Shown here: positions 21,112 through 33,043 of the stretch, piece by piece
Position numbering within the stretch: the stretch's first letter is position 1
Layout: the number at the start of each line of letters is the position of its first letter
Source: Pyrus communis
Taxonomy: Eukaryota; Streptophyta; Magnoliopsida; Rosales; Rosaceae
Direction: 5' to 3'
DNA length: 64,000 nt
Assembly (NCBI RefSeq): GCF_963583255.1
Contig: NC_084803.1
Span: 26,572,428 to 26,636,427 of the forward strand
Position numbers and translations under genes: made by a program
The notes under the pieces: model-generated
Told to the model about the DNA's origin: nothing
Databases searched by the model: none
Seen by the model: the letters and a program-made list of their open reading frames with translations, nothing else

Positions 21112-23252
21112 TGTGACAGCCCGTTCCGAAAATTTTTAAAACGTACGCGTGAAAAAGATGATTTTGCCCCCTAGTGTGATTTTTGCGTTGTGTGGTTGTT
21201 TTGGGCTTGGTGTGGCTGGTTGTGGACCACACACACACTCTCCCATATTTTCCTTCACCCTTTCCCTGTCCTTGCACCCTGTCCCGTGCCATTTCCTTTT
21301 CCCATTTCACTTCCATTTGTACGGACATACCTAGAAACCCTTGTAATCTTCACAGATCGAAGAAACAAAGTACATATTCATGCTCGTGAGGTCCGTAGAA
21401 GTTCAACCATACCCATTTCAGGTAAGGATACCTTCGTTTTCACGTCGAACTCGGGATACTCGATTTTTGTCACTGTTCATGCTCACGTAAATTCTTATGT
21501 TTTTGGGAATTTCAAGCTTGTATGAAGCTTGGTGAGGTCCTTATGAGGCTCGGGGTGGTTCGTTTGAAGGTTTTGGACGTCGGGATCGCGAGTTTCGAGG
21601 TTGGCCGGAGTTGGTGGTGTTTTCCCGGTGAGATTTCGTGGATTTTAGCACTTGAAAGTGGTATGAACTTGTTCCTCTCGTTGTAAGCTTCAATTTGGTA
21701 CCAATTTTGTGAAATTTGGTTGAAAAACGAAGAAGATAGGACGATTTGAAGTTTTCCCGATTTTCCGGCGCCGGCGACGGCGCCGGAGCCTGGCCAGAGA
21801 AGACGACGAAATATTCCTAACGCCATTGACGGAATCCGTTAAAGTTAACGGAATATTCCTGACGGTGTTAACTGACGCCGTCAGCGTGCCAGGCACGTGC
21901 CTGTGCGTGGCCGGCGCGTGGGGGCGCGTGCGACAGTGGAAAATTTTTCTAAAAATATGGGGCTGTTCCTGAGGTTGAGTAGATCACGTTGGTGTATTCA
22001 TACACCCTATTTGAGTATTGTATGAGAAGTTATTTCTTAAGGTTGGTTGTGTGTTTTAAAACTAACGTTTTTATAGTTGTTTCGCATAGAGGTGATACCT
22101 ATCCCGAGGACGAGCGTGGTCACTCGAGGCAAGGGGGTTACGACCCTTCTACATACCAGTGAGTGGGTTTTTGGTTTTCCGTATATACCTATATACTTAT
22201 GTTTTTCCCAGAAATTGATTTGAAACGTTTATTCGTTTATATGACATGCATTATATTGCCGTTTGTTTATGCATTGTTAGTTGCATATATATATGTATGT
22301 TTGGTGCTGCGGACGCACAGGTAAGTGTCAGGTGAGTATGATTTATGTTTATGTTCAGTAGTGTTTTGAGATGCATATAGAGAGCTCATAACCTGCACCC
22401 TAGTGTTAGTGCTCCCGCCCAGAGTTGGGCACAGTCCTTCACGTGATGTTCACCTCCCGCACCACACGCTCATCTTGGATCCAAGTTAGGTGCACAGTCC
22501 TGTCGTACAGACCACTTTAGGTGGTTCCGACTCGTAGGTGACCAGCGATTATTCGCCCAGCCTTCACGTGATCGTAGCACTTGAGCATACTTATATTACA
22601 CCCAGGCCTGTCGTACAGACCACTTTAGGTGGTTCCGACTCGTGTGCAGGTATAGTTAGTGAGATGGAGATTTGAGCTCTAGATTCAGCCGTACATGTCA
22701 CATTAGGTGACTCCGGCTGACAAATTACATGGCATTGATGTGATATTACCTGAGCACTTGCATTTTACTTCGAGGTTTTGGCATAGCATATTTCTGAGCA
22801 TGACTTTTATATATATATATATATATTCTATTTTCTGGGAAGTATACAGGTTTTACGGCGAGGGGTTAGAACTTGTTTATGAAATGGTTTTTTTTAAAAA
22901 AAGCTTTGTTTTTGCCCACTCACGCTTTTGTTTTGCGCCCCTCCAGGTTCTAGTTGGCTAGCACGTTTGGTGGCTTCCCTGAGGATTTTCCCCGGCATAT
23001 CTGACAGACTACCACCAGTGTAGGACCACCTTCGGGTGTGCTTTTGTTGTGTCGTTTTCTCCCAGACTGCATTAGGTTTTCGTGCTCTGAACTTAGTGTT
23101 CACACTTACGCTTGCACTTGTTCGTTATTACTTTGTGTAAAGCTGGTTTTTATTTATTCGTATTATTATTTTATTAGCTTCTGCACTGTGCACATGGTTA
23201 CGTCACTTCCACGTGACGGCCAGCATGCCCTGATCTCGATCGGGGTGTGTCA
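21112..23252 (+). mobile_element. solo LTR A, Ty3/gypsy family (2141 bp)
   Basis: It starts TGTGACAGCCCGTTCCG and ends CGATCGGGGTGTGTCA. TTGTG is duplicated exactly on both sides (21107-21111, 23253-23257) and no internal retrotransposon sequence is present, so it is a solo LTR left by recombination between the two LTRs of one element. It is homologous to the LTRs of the complete element at 45145-53510, which lack a 416-bp internal block found here (21661-22076). That block begins GTATG, ends TATAG and carries ACTAAC 12 bases before its end. Three related stem-loops lie at 22502-22531, 22610-22639 and 22686-22719. Confidence 0.92.
21661..22076 (+). other. candidate spliceosomal intron inside solo LTR A
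   Basis: The segment starts GTATGAAC and ends TTTTTATAG, with ACTAAC just upstream of the acceptor. In the LTRs of the complete element the flanking bases AAAGTG and TTGTTTCG are joined directly. Homologous segments, also with GT and AG edges, occupy solo LTRs B (28467-28899), C (32223-31785, minus) and the divergent E (57005-56533, minus). That it is an intron is an inference from the exact junction and signals. Confidence 0.65.
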
Positions 23253-23308
23253 TTGTGGCAGTGACACGAATCTATGACAATCACGTGGACTTTTTCAATT
23301 TTAATTTA

Positions 23309-24668
23309 GGAAATTTTATTTACATCCAAATAATTTCTTTTCACATCTAATTACATAATTATCATGAAGTACACAATGAAATTAATTTATAAATAAACTC
23401 ATACTCAATAATCAAAACATACCATCACACAATCTTTATCTACATTCATTCTAGTTAAAACTCTAAGATGCTCTCATAGAAAAAAACAAACTCTTTTTGA
23501 ATGATGGATGATACTTTTGAATTTTTGAAGTTATCCTATAACTAAGATATGACTCAATTTATGCAAGTTTTTTTCGATTTCAATTTTGTATAGGGTTTAA
23601 GAACAAAGTTAGCGCATTTTCCAAAGCATAATTATTATCAGAAACCTATGGGATTTAAATTATTTTAGTTTCTTTTAATCATCTATATGGAACTAAGTAA
23701 AATTAGTAGATGAATGATTAATTAAAACATGTATGGATTAAGCAAAATTAGCAAAAGTTAGGTACGCGACAAATATATAAATGATGTTACTCTCTTTATG
23801 TAACATCCCACATCGCCTAGGGAATAGATCATGTAAGCCTTATATGTATTTTCTCATCTCTACATAGCACGAGGCATTTTGGGAGTTCACTGGCTTCGAG
23901 TTCCATCGGAACTCCGAAGTTAAGCAAGTTCACGTGAGAGCAATTCCAAGATAGGTGACCCACTTAGAAGTTCCCAGAAACAAAACCATGAGGGTGTGGT
24001 CGGGGTCCAAAGAGGATAATATCGTGCTACGGCAGAGTTGTGCCCGGAATGTGATGGGGGCTGGGGCCAGGATGTGACAATTTGGTATTAGAGCAAATCC
24101 CTGGCCAGAAGTGTGCCAACGAGGACGTTGGGCCCCTAAGAGGGTTGGATTGTAACATCCCACATCGCCTAGGGGAATGGATCATGTAAGCCTTATATGT
24201 ATATTCCCATCTCTACCTAGCACGAGGCATTTTGGGAGTTCACTGGCTTCGGATTCCATCAGAACTCCGAAGTTAAGTGAGTTCACGCGAGAGTAATCCC
24301 AGGATGGGAGAACTTCCCAATGACCCACAAGGAAGTTCTTGTGTGAGTTCCCAAAAACAAAACGGTTAGGGCATGGTCGGGGCCTAAAGCGGACAATATC
24401 GTGTTACGATGGAGTTGAGCCCGGAATGTGGTGGAGGCTTGGGCCAAGATGTGACACTTTACGCCTTGAATAAGTTGCAAAACATTAATTTTGGATTTTT
24501 ATTTTTTAAATGGTTTAAAGATACATTTATATATGGAACTGGGTATGTGAGGGTAGTTTGATAGTAAGTTTGGGTTTAAAGAGATTGATAATTTAATTAA
24601 AAGTGATATGACTATAGAGAGTAAGTTGGGTATAGAAAAATGTGATACAAGTTAAAATAAAATTTTCC
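23309..24668. mobile_element. TIR element (GGAAA(A)TTTTATTT ends), 9-bp TSD, hosts Cassandra
   Basis: The left end GGAAATTTTATTT is matched by the reverse complement of the right end (AAATAAAATTTTCC, 24655-24668). TTTAATTTA is duplicated exactly at 23300-23308 and 24669-24677. Without the Cassandra insertion it would be about 700 bp, and no coding region is visible. The 9-bp duplication is typical of MULE-type DNA transposons. It is the second copy of the family at 19418-21068. Confidence 0.8.
23799..24456 (+). mobile_element. Cassandra TRIM retrotransposon with 5S-rRNA-like LTRs
   Basis: LTR 1 is 23799-24079 and LTR 2 is 24151-24456. Both begin TGTAACATCCCACATCGCC and end GATGTGACA. The exact 5-bp duplication CTTTA flanks the element (23794-23798, 24457-24461). 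Beside LTR 1 lies TGGTATTAGAGC (24083-24094), a one-base variant of the Met-tRNA primer site, and a purine run precedes LTR 2. Each LTR contains a stretch like 5S rRNA (GAACTCCGAAGTTAAGC, then GAGAGNAAT and a GATGGGTGACC-like part), the hallmark of Cassandra. LTR 1 lacks about 25 bp present in LTR 2. It is non-autonomous and has no coding sequence. Confidence 0.92.
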
Positions 24669-24677
24669 TTTAATTTA

Positions 24678-27600
24678 CTATAGTCTCCTTCTTTTTTTCG
24701 TTGTATATTTAGCCATTAAATGACGAATATGTTAAGTACTGTAACTAGTTCTACATTATAGGGACTTAACTGCTATACTTGCATTTATTTAAAATATCCA
24801 TTATCTAATAGTGGATATAGTAAAATATAATATTCTATATTGGTTATATTTATGACGATTAGATGATGAATATATTAAAAATGCATATAACATAGTCCTC
24901 CCTAAATTATAATCTAAAAATATTTGCAACAAAGTTAGATTTCAAAACAAATAAAAGAAAAATATTAATTAAAGGGCGCGTGGAGTTTTGTATCCCATGG
25001 TTTAGGGTTTATGGAGGCCACAAGTAACCCAAACCAATGAATATATCTCATCCAAAATAAAAATTAAAATTTAAAAAAAATGAATGAATATAATTAATTC
25101 CAGCCAAAAAGCGCAATGCAAGTGGGGTGAGAAGGGCACAGTAGTGTGCTAAGATGTGCACTGAGCAGAAATTTTTCGACTGAAATACGAGTGGTACATC
25201 ATTTGTTTTTATAGAAGTAATGGAAAATTTTATTTTTTAAAGTATTAACTTTTTAACACACATATCACATCATTTAAATAATAATATATAATATACTATT
25301 TCGTGTACCGATCATATTGCAAAAATCTCTTCGCACTGAGGCCGCTAGATGCCCCCAACCAATTAGGATTTATAGGCCTTTTCTTATCCACCGGTAGTGC
25401 GTGTATAACATTGTTGGGTCCCCCGGCGGTTTTGGGCCACTTTTTATGGAAGCATAGGAAAAGCGAGTCAAAATTGAACTGTGAACTGTGCAATCACGGA
25501 TTTACTTTAAAGAACGTAACCAGTCTGGGCTCGTAATAATCTATCTTTCAAAGCATACGACGATTTTTTCGCCAATTTGTCTACTAATCTCGTTGTTTGA
25601 AATGTAATCCGCACGTCGTGGAGAAGAGGCTGTTCACGGTGATTTGACTTGTGTGGGGTGCCATTATGCTTCCTTGACGATGATGAGAGGTTTTCCACGA
25701 GATCCACATGGACTTTTTGGCAATGATGATGACAAGTGGCATCCGACTCTGGTGATCTTGCCAAATTTCTAATGGACATGGTCCAAGGAAGGAGAATCCA
25801 AGGAAGGAGAATAATTTACAAATACGGATACACTGTTACGCAATAAATTTTTTAGATCAATATTATGAAATATTAGAATATTATCAATATTGTCCCACTT
25901 ATCACTTATTACGAAGTTTGGATTTGTCAGAGAAGGTTTACGGGATATTACGAGTGGAAATTCTCATATATTTTCTTTTCCAAAAATAAATTGATTTTTA
26001 TTAATGGTGAAAATCGAATTGATACGTTAACATCAGTATCGAAGGTGTTGAACAACCAAATAGGTTCTCAATCATTTCATCGGAATACACGGTTCTCTTA
26101 AAGACATGAGCAGCCACCAAGTGTCTAGAACCTATCGTTAGTTGAACATAGAAAATCTGATAGAGAGGAGAATGTCGCCTTTGAAGATTATGGCTCCATG
26201 ACTTCTTCATCAGCTTTTGCAAGTCAGATAATTCTTACAATTCATGTATGCAACACTCGCATTTTCATATCTTCCTTTCAAAATTTCAGACTTTAATGCA
26301 ATTTCATTGTTTTCCAAATAGTTATGGATTTTCACATCAATCCTTTCATAAATTTAAACTTGCGATAGTTTGATTTATTGATGATACTATAGAACTCTGT
26401 ATCCTTTCCATAGGAAAGCATTTTATTTTTTTTCCTTTTTTTTTTAATTTGAAACATTTACAGGTATAAACGTATAATAAAAAAAATCTGGGACGAAAAA
26501 TGTGCTCCTATTAATAAAATTATTGTTGGTGCCAGGAACATCGAAGAGAATACTATTTTAGTGGCAAAGGCTATTGTTCTTAAAAGCAATTCCACCCCCC
26601 CCTAATATGAATGAATATCAAGGGTTCAAAGTTTCAAATTCAAGATGTGTTTCACAGGGCAGTTTCAAAAATGGCAAATTTGGTTACAAATTTTTCTGTT
26701 ATGTGTCTAACGTCATGATGTGAGACCACTCGGGCGCTGGATCGAGCTATAATCGCCTGGTTGGGTTGTGTGGTAGTCTTGACCCGATTGATTGGGCTAG
26801 GGTGGAGATGATTGTTGGGGTTTTGGGGGCTTCAATTGCCCAATTGCCTGGGTGGACTTGATCTTAGAGATGCACTCAAATTTGCAAAGGTGAAAGGTTT
26901 TAGCTATGAGTGTTTTGAAGGAAGGGGTGGCCATTTTAGTGGGTTTATCACCTAACCCAACCAACCCACGTGAAATTGGTTAGATTGGGTTGAGTTGTAA
27001 ACTTCAAAAATTTACTTTCGGTGACACTCATTGAATATGTGGGTTGAGGGGTTGAAATTTTAATAACCTGATTGAAATGGACCCACTCAAATGACAACAA
27101 TTATTTAATTTACACCGAAAATACATTGATAAAACCATCATTGTCAACTATAATCTCATGAAATTACCAGTCTAACTCTTTAATTAAAACTGAACATAAA
27201 TAAGAAATATGAGCAGTAATGTAATTTCATACAATCAAAATTTTGCTTTTTTTTTTTTTTTTTTCAAAACCTCATCTACATGTAAATTTAACATATATAT
27301 AATTAAAAAAATAAAAAATAAAGCTCTCTTCCTTCTCTCCCACTTCTCACGTTTTGTCTCTGTCCATTTTAAAAACAAAAATAAAAAAATTTCACACATT
27401 TTGTGTGTGCCCATATACTAGTATATATTTATATATATATATATATATATATTATTTTTACGCTTATTTTGATCAAAGGACAAAACAAAGGTTTCTTTGG
27501 TTTGGATTTTCAGTCATTTCTTACTCGTAGAATTTTGGGACTTAGACTTAGTTTGAAAGGGTTTTATTGAATAATCGTGGTTTTAGTATGAATTTGAGGT

Positions 27601-27920
27601 TTAATCCATTCATAGGGTCTTAACAAGAGAATTCCTATCAATAATAAAGAAAACATCATTAAAGCCGCATTACACATAAATAACACCAAAGAAAATAGGT
27701 AAACAGAAGATTCAAAAGGCATATAACGATCAATATATAGACGAATGAGCCGGCTTGATTTTTTTGCATTATAACCACAAAGAAGAGCTTTTGGATTTTT
27801 ATTCTTTAGTATCTTCAAAAAAAAAAAATAAATCATAAATCATAGAATTAATAAATTTCTAACTTTATATTACACACATTCGTTAGAACTAGTATTTGGG
27901 TATTTCTGTTTGAGCCGTAC
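24678..27920. other. AT-rich intergenic region without a recognised gene
   Basis: Broken open frames occur around 25300-25780 and at 26001-26222 (minus), where composition is more balanced. The last one contains DEMIENLFG, slightly reminiscent of formin FH2 domains but far too short to call. A (TA)n run lies at 27430-27452 and poly-T tracts near 26440 and 27247. Nothing else is supported. Confidence 0.45.
27430..27452. repeat. (TA)n microsatellite
   Basis: About eleven uninterrupted TA dinucleotides. Confidence 0.9.
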
Positions 27921-30072
27921 TGTGATAGCCCGTTCCGAAAATTTTAAAACGTACGCGTGAAAAGACGATTTTCCCCCTAGTGTGATTTTTACGTTGTGCG
28001 GTTGTTTTGAGTTGGTGTGGCTGGTTGTGGACCACACACACACCCTCCCATATTTTCCCTCACCCTTTCCCCCTATCCCTGCACCTGTCCCGTGCCATTT
28101 CCCTTCCCATTTTCATATCTATGTGTATGGACACACCCCAAAACCCTTGTAATCTTCACAGATCGAAGAAACAAAGTACATATCTATGCTCGTAAGGTTC
28201 GTAGGAGTTCAACCATACCCATTTTAGGTAAGAATACTTTCGTTTTCACATTGAACTCGGGATACCCGATTTTTGGCACTGTTCATGCACACGTAAATTC
28301 TTATGTTTTTGGGAATTTCAAGCTTGTAGGAAGCTTGGTGAGGTCCTTAGGAGGCTCGGGGTGGTTCGTTTGAAGGTTTTGGACGTCGGGATCGCGAGTT
28401 TCGAGGTTGGCCGGAGTTGGGGGTATTTTCCCAGTGAGATTTCGTGGATTTTAGCACTTGAAAGTGGTATAATTTTGTTCCTCTCGTTGTAAGCTTCATT
28501 TTGGTACCGATTTTGTGAAATTTGGTTGAAAAACGAAGAAGATATCACGATTTGAAATTTTCCCGATTTTCCGGCGCCGGCGACGGTGCCGGAGCCTCGC
28601 CGGAAAAGACGACGGAATATTCCGTCAGTTTGGACGGAATATTCCTAACGCTGTTGATGGAATCCGTTAAAATTAACAGAATATTCCTGACGGCGTTAAC
28701 TGACGCCGTCAGCGTGCCAGACACGTGCCATGGTCGGCGCATGGGGGCGCGTGCGACGGTGAAATTTTTTTCTAAAAATATGGGGATGTTCCTAAGGTTA
28801 AGTAGATCACGTTGGTGTATTCATACACCCCATTTGAGCATTGTATGAGAAGTTATTTCTTAAGGTTGGTTATGTGCTTTAAAATTAACGTTTTTATAGT
28901 TGTTTCGCATATAGGTGATACCTATCCCGAGGACGAGCGTGGTCACTCGAGGTAAGGGGGTTACGACCCTTCCACATACTAGTGAGTGGGCTTTTGGTTT
29001 TCCGTATATACCTATATACTTATACTTTTCCCAGAAAGTGATTTAAAATGTTTATTCGTTTATATGCCGTGCATTATATTGCCGTTTGTTTATGCATTGT
29101 TAGTCGCATATATATGTATGTATGTTTGGTGCTGCGGACGCACAGGTAAGTGCCAGGTGAGTTGTGATTTATGTTTACATTCAGTAGTGATTTGAGATGC
29201 ATAGAGAGCTCATAACCTGCACCCCCGGTGTTAGTGCTCCCGCCCAGAGTAAGGCACAGTCCTTCACGTGATGTTCACCTCCCGCACCACACGCTCATCT
29301 TGGATCCAAGTTAGGTGCACAGTCCTGTCGTATAGACCACTTTAGGTGGTTCCGACTCGTAGGTGACTCGCGATTATTCGCCCAGCCTTCACGTGATCGT
29401 AGCACTTGAGCATATATATATTGCACCCAGGCCTGTCGTACAGACCACTTTAGGTGGTTCCGACTCGTGTGCAGGTCTAGTTAGTGAGACGGAGATTTGA
29501 GCTCTAGATTCAGCCGTACAGGTCACGTTAGGTGACTCCGGCTGACAGATTATATGGTATTGACGTGATATTACCTGAGCACTTGCATTTTACTTTGAGG
29601 TTTTGGCATAGCATATTCCTGAGCATGATTTATATATGTATATTATATTTTATGGGAAGTATACAGGTTTTACGGCGAGGGATTAGAACTTATTTATTAA
29701 ATGGTTTTCGAAAAGCTTTATTTTTGCCCACTCACGTTTTTGTTTTGCGCCCCTCCAGGTTCTAGTTGGCTAGCACGTTTGGTGGCTTCCCTGAGGATTT
29801 TCCCGGCATATTTGACAGACCACCACCAGTGTAGGACCACCTTCAAGTGTGCTTTTGTTGTGTCATTTTCTTCTGGACTGCATTAGACTTTCATGCTCTG
29901 AACCTAGCGTTCACACTTATGCTTGCACTTGTTCATTATTACCTTGTGTAAAGCTATTTTTTATTTTTTCGTACTATTTATATTATTATTTTATTAGCTT
30001 CCGCACTGTGCACATGGTTACGTCACTTCCACGTGACGGCCAGCATGCCCTGATCTTGATCGGGGTGTGTCA
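27921..30072 (+). mobile_element. solo LTR B, Ty3/gypsy family (2152 bp)
   Basis: It starts TGTGATAGCCCGTTCCG (one transition from LTR A) and ends CTTGATCGGGGTGTGTCA. CGTAC is duplicated exactly at 27916-27920 and 30073-30077. The same stem-loop modules and the same GT...AG segment (28467-28899) as LTR A are present. There are no internal gag-pol sequences, so it is a solo LTR. Confidence 0.92.
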
Positions 30073-30300
30073 CGTACGATATGAAATTTTCATATACGAT
30101 TCTCCCGTAGTGATTGTACATTACCAAATTTACATTATTTAATTGGGATGGAAAAGAATGACTAAAGGAGATGAGAGACGAGAATTGACCCAATACTTTT
30201 AAATGTTGGCACAAGAATTAACTTTAAATTGTGTTGACAGAAAGTCTATAGAGAGTCACACTTTGCGAGAGTCTCCCTAGCATTTCTTATATTTCAAATA

Positions 30301-30449
30301 GAGATATTATATTCACACAACAAATTACTTTCCCCATACTCGTTTATTTTGTAAATATTTTTTTGACACACCACTAACACTTGAGAGAAAAATATTAAAA
30401 AATTAAAAAGGTGTGCGGAAAGTAAATTGAGGTGTGTGAATATAATCTC
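30301..30449. mobile_element. 149-bp MITE with GAGAT(A)TTATATTCACAC inverted ends
   Basis: The left end GAGATATTATATTCACAC is matched by the reverse complement of the right end (GTGTGTGAATATAATCTC). The bases next to the ends, TTTCAAATA on the left and TTTGTCAAATA on the right, look like an imperfect 9-bp duplication. No coding sequence. Confidence 0.65.
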
Positions 30450-32836
30450 TTTGTCAAATAAGATTTTTATCACAAGTAATGTTGTACATTTTGCCAATTT
30501 AGTAATTTGGTCTTTTTTTGTTTCAAACTCATCAATTTCGTCTATCATCCTTGTAGTCATTTATTGCTGTCCTATTTAAGAGTAATTGTTATTGACACAC
30601 CCCGACCGAAATCGGGGCATGCTGGCCGTCACGTGGAAGTGACTTAACCATGTGCACAGTGCGGAAGCTAATAAACTAATAATAAAAATACGAATAATTA
30701 AAAACCAGCTTTACACAAAGCAAGAGCATATATGTGCAAGCGTAAGTGTGAAAAACAAAATTCAGAGCTCGAAAACCTAATGTAGTCCGGGAGAAATAAC
30801 GCTACACAAAACACACCCAAAGGTGGTCCTACACTAGTAAATAATCTATCAGATATGCCGGGGAAATCCTTTGGGAAGCCACCAAAAGTGCTAGCCAACT
30901 AGAACCTGGAGGGGCGCAAAACAAAAAGTGTGAGTGGGCAAAAACAAAGCTTTTGGAAAACCATTTCATAACAAAGTTCTAACCCCTCGCCGTAAAACCT
31001 GTATACTTCCCAGAAAAAAAAAAAAAAAGAGTATACACATATACATATATAAGTCATGTTCAGAAATATGCCATGCCAAAGCCTCGAAGTAAAATGCAAG
31101 TGCTCAGGTAATGTCAAATCAATGTCATGTAATCTGTCAGCTGGAGTCACCTAACGTGACCTGTACGGCTGAATCTAGAGCTCAAATCTCCATCTCACAA
31201 ACTATACCTGCACACGAGTCGGAACCACCTAAAGTGGTCTGTACGACAGAACTGGGTGTAATATAAGTACGCTCAAGTGCTACGATCACATGAAGGCTGG
31301 GCGAATAATCGCGGGTCACCTACGAGTCGGAACCACCTAAAGTGGTTTGTACGACAGGACTGTGCACCTAACTTGGATCCAAAATGAGTGTGTGGTGCGG
31401 GAGGTGAACATCACGTGAAGGACTGTGCCCAACTCTGAGCGGGAGCACTAACACCGGGGTTGTAGGTTATGAGCTCTCTATGCATCTCAAATCACTACTG
31501 AACATAAACATAAACCATAACTTACCTGACACTTACCTGTGCGTCTACAACACCAATGCACATATACATATATATGCAACTAATAATGCGTAAATAAATG
31601 GCAAACAATAAGCATGGCATATAAACGAATAAACGTTTCATTTCACTTTCTGGGAAAAGTATAAGTATATAGGTATATACGGAAAACCAAAAGCCCACTC
31701 ACTGGTATGTAGAAGGGTCGTAACCCCCTTGCCTCGAGTGACCACGCTCGTCCTCGGGATAGGTCTCACCTATATGCGAAACAACTATACAAATGTTAAT
31801 TTTAAAGCACATAACCAACATCACGAAATAACTTCTCATACAATGCTCAAATGGGGTGTATGAATACACCAACGTGATCTACTCAACCTCAGGAACATCC
31901 CCATATTTTTAGAAAAATTTTCCATCGTCGCACGCGACCCCATGCGCCGGCCAAGGCACGGCCACACGCGCAGGCACGTGCCTGGCACACTGACAACGTC
32001 AGTTAACACCGTTAGGAATATTCCATTAACTTTAACGGATTCCGTTAACGCCGTTAGGAATATTCCGTCTAAACTGACGGAATATTCCGTCATCTTCTCC
32101 GGCGAAGCTCCGGCGCTGGAAAACCGGGAAATTTTCAAAACCTTGTAACTTCTTCATTTTTCAACCAAATTTCACAAAATTGGTACCAAAATGAAGCTTA
32201 CAATGAGAGGAACAAATCCATACCACTTTCAAGTACTAAAACACACGGAATCTTGCCAGAAAAACACCACCAACTCCGCCCAACCTTGTAACTCACGATC
32301 CCGACGTCCAAAACCTTCAAACGAACCACCCCGAGCAGGGACGGATCTACAGAGGGTCCTGGGAGGTCCCAGGACCCCTCGGCCATCCTAAAATGTTGCT
32401 AGAAATTTTCCGGAGGACCCCTCGTACTCAAACACGAGGCCTGTGCAGACTGTCTGTGTTGCTGCAGCAGCAGGTTGCAGGTTGCAACAGAGAAGAAGAA
32501 AACAGGGAAGAAGAAAGAAAACAGGGCATTAAAAAAAATTGGCCCTTTTTTTTTTTTTGTTAAACCAATGAAATCAACGTTTGAAATTGGTCCACCGATT
32601 ACATATTCTTTTTGAAAGTCAGCCCCACATGGGCCATCTTTCCTGTCGTCCCTTTCACTTCTCCTTTCCCCGTTCCTTCCACTGCTTTTCCCCCTAATCC
32701 CCCTATCTTTCTTATATTTACCCAAAACCCTAAATTTCTAATCCCACCCAATCCCATATTATAATTACATTACTCCAATATTATACCTCCACTTGTTTCA
32801 ATTCTCCAAGCCACCACTATTTGGTTCCAAATTCAA

Positions 32837-33027
32837 GTAAGTTTTTTGGTATTTTAATCTAATCTCAATTAAATTATATTAGATATTGGTGGAGATTTTT
32901 AGTCTATTATTGATATGATTGTTGATGTGTTTTATGTTTGTATACTCATTTTATAATTGAAATTTAGATGGAATTTTTGTTTATTGGTTGATTGGTATAT
33001 GTTTTGTGTTTTTGGTTAAATGTGTAG
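32837..33027 (+). other. 5'UTR intron of the hAT transposase gene
   Basis: The donor ATTCAA|GTAAGT (GT at 32837) and an acceptor ending GTGTAG at 33027 would remove 191 bp just before the transposase start at 33044. The in-frame ATG at 33020 would then fall inside the intron, which is why I prefer the downstream start. Inferred from splice signals only. Confidence 0.55.
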
Positions 33028-33043
33028 TTTAGAAATAAGAAAT

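Noticed and set aside
22176..22200. GTATATACCTATATAC in the LTRs as the TATA box of the retrotransposon
   Set aside because: It is conserved among LTRs and plausible, but nothing in the sequence fixes the transcription start, so I did not list it as a promoter.
23890..23975. A nuclear 5S rRNA gene
   Set aside because: The 5S-like stretch is partial, diverged and repeated inside both LTRs of a Cassandra element with target duplication.
26001..26222. Formin FH2-like fragment (DEMIENLFG)
   Set aside because: Only about nine residues resemble formins, the rest does not, and no neighbouring exon supports it.
21112..30072. LTRs A and B as the two LTRs of one 9-kb element
   Set aside because: Each has its own exact target duplication (TTGTG and CGTAC), and the sequence between them lacks gag-pol, primer site and polypurine tract.
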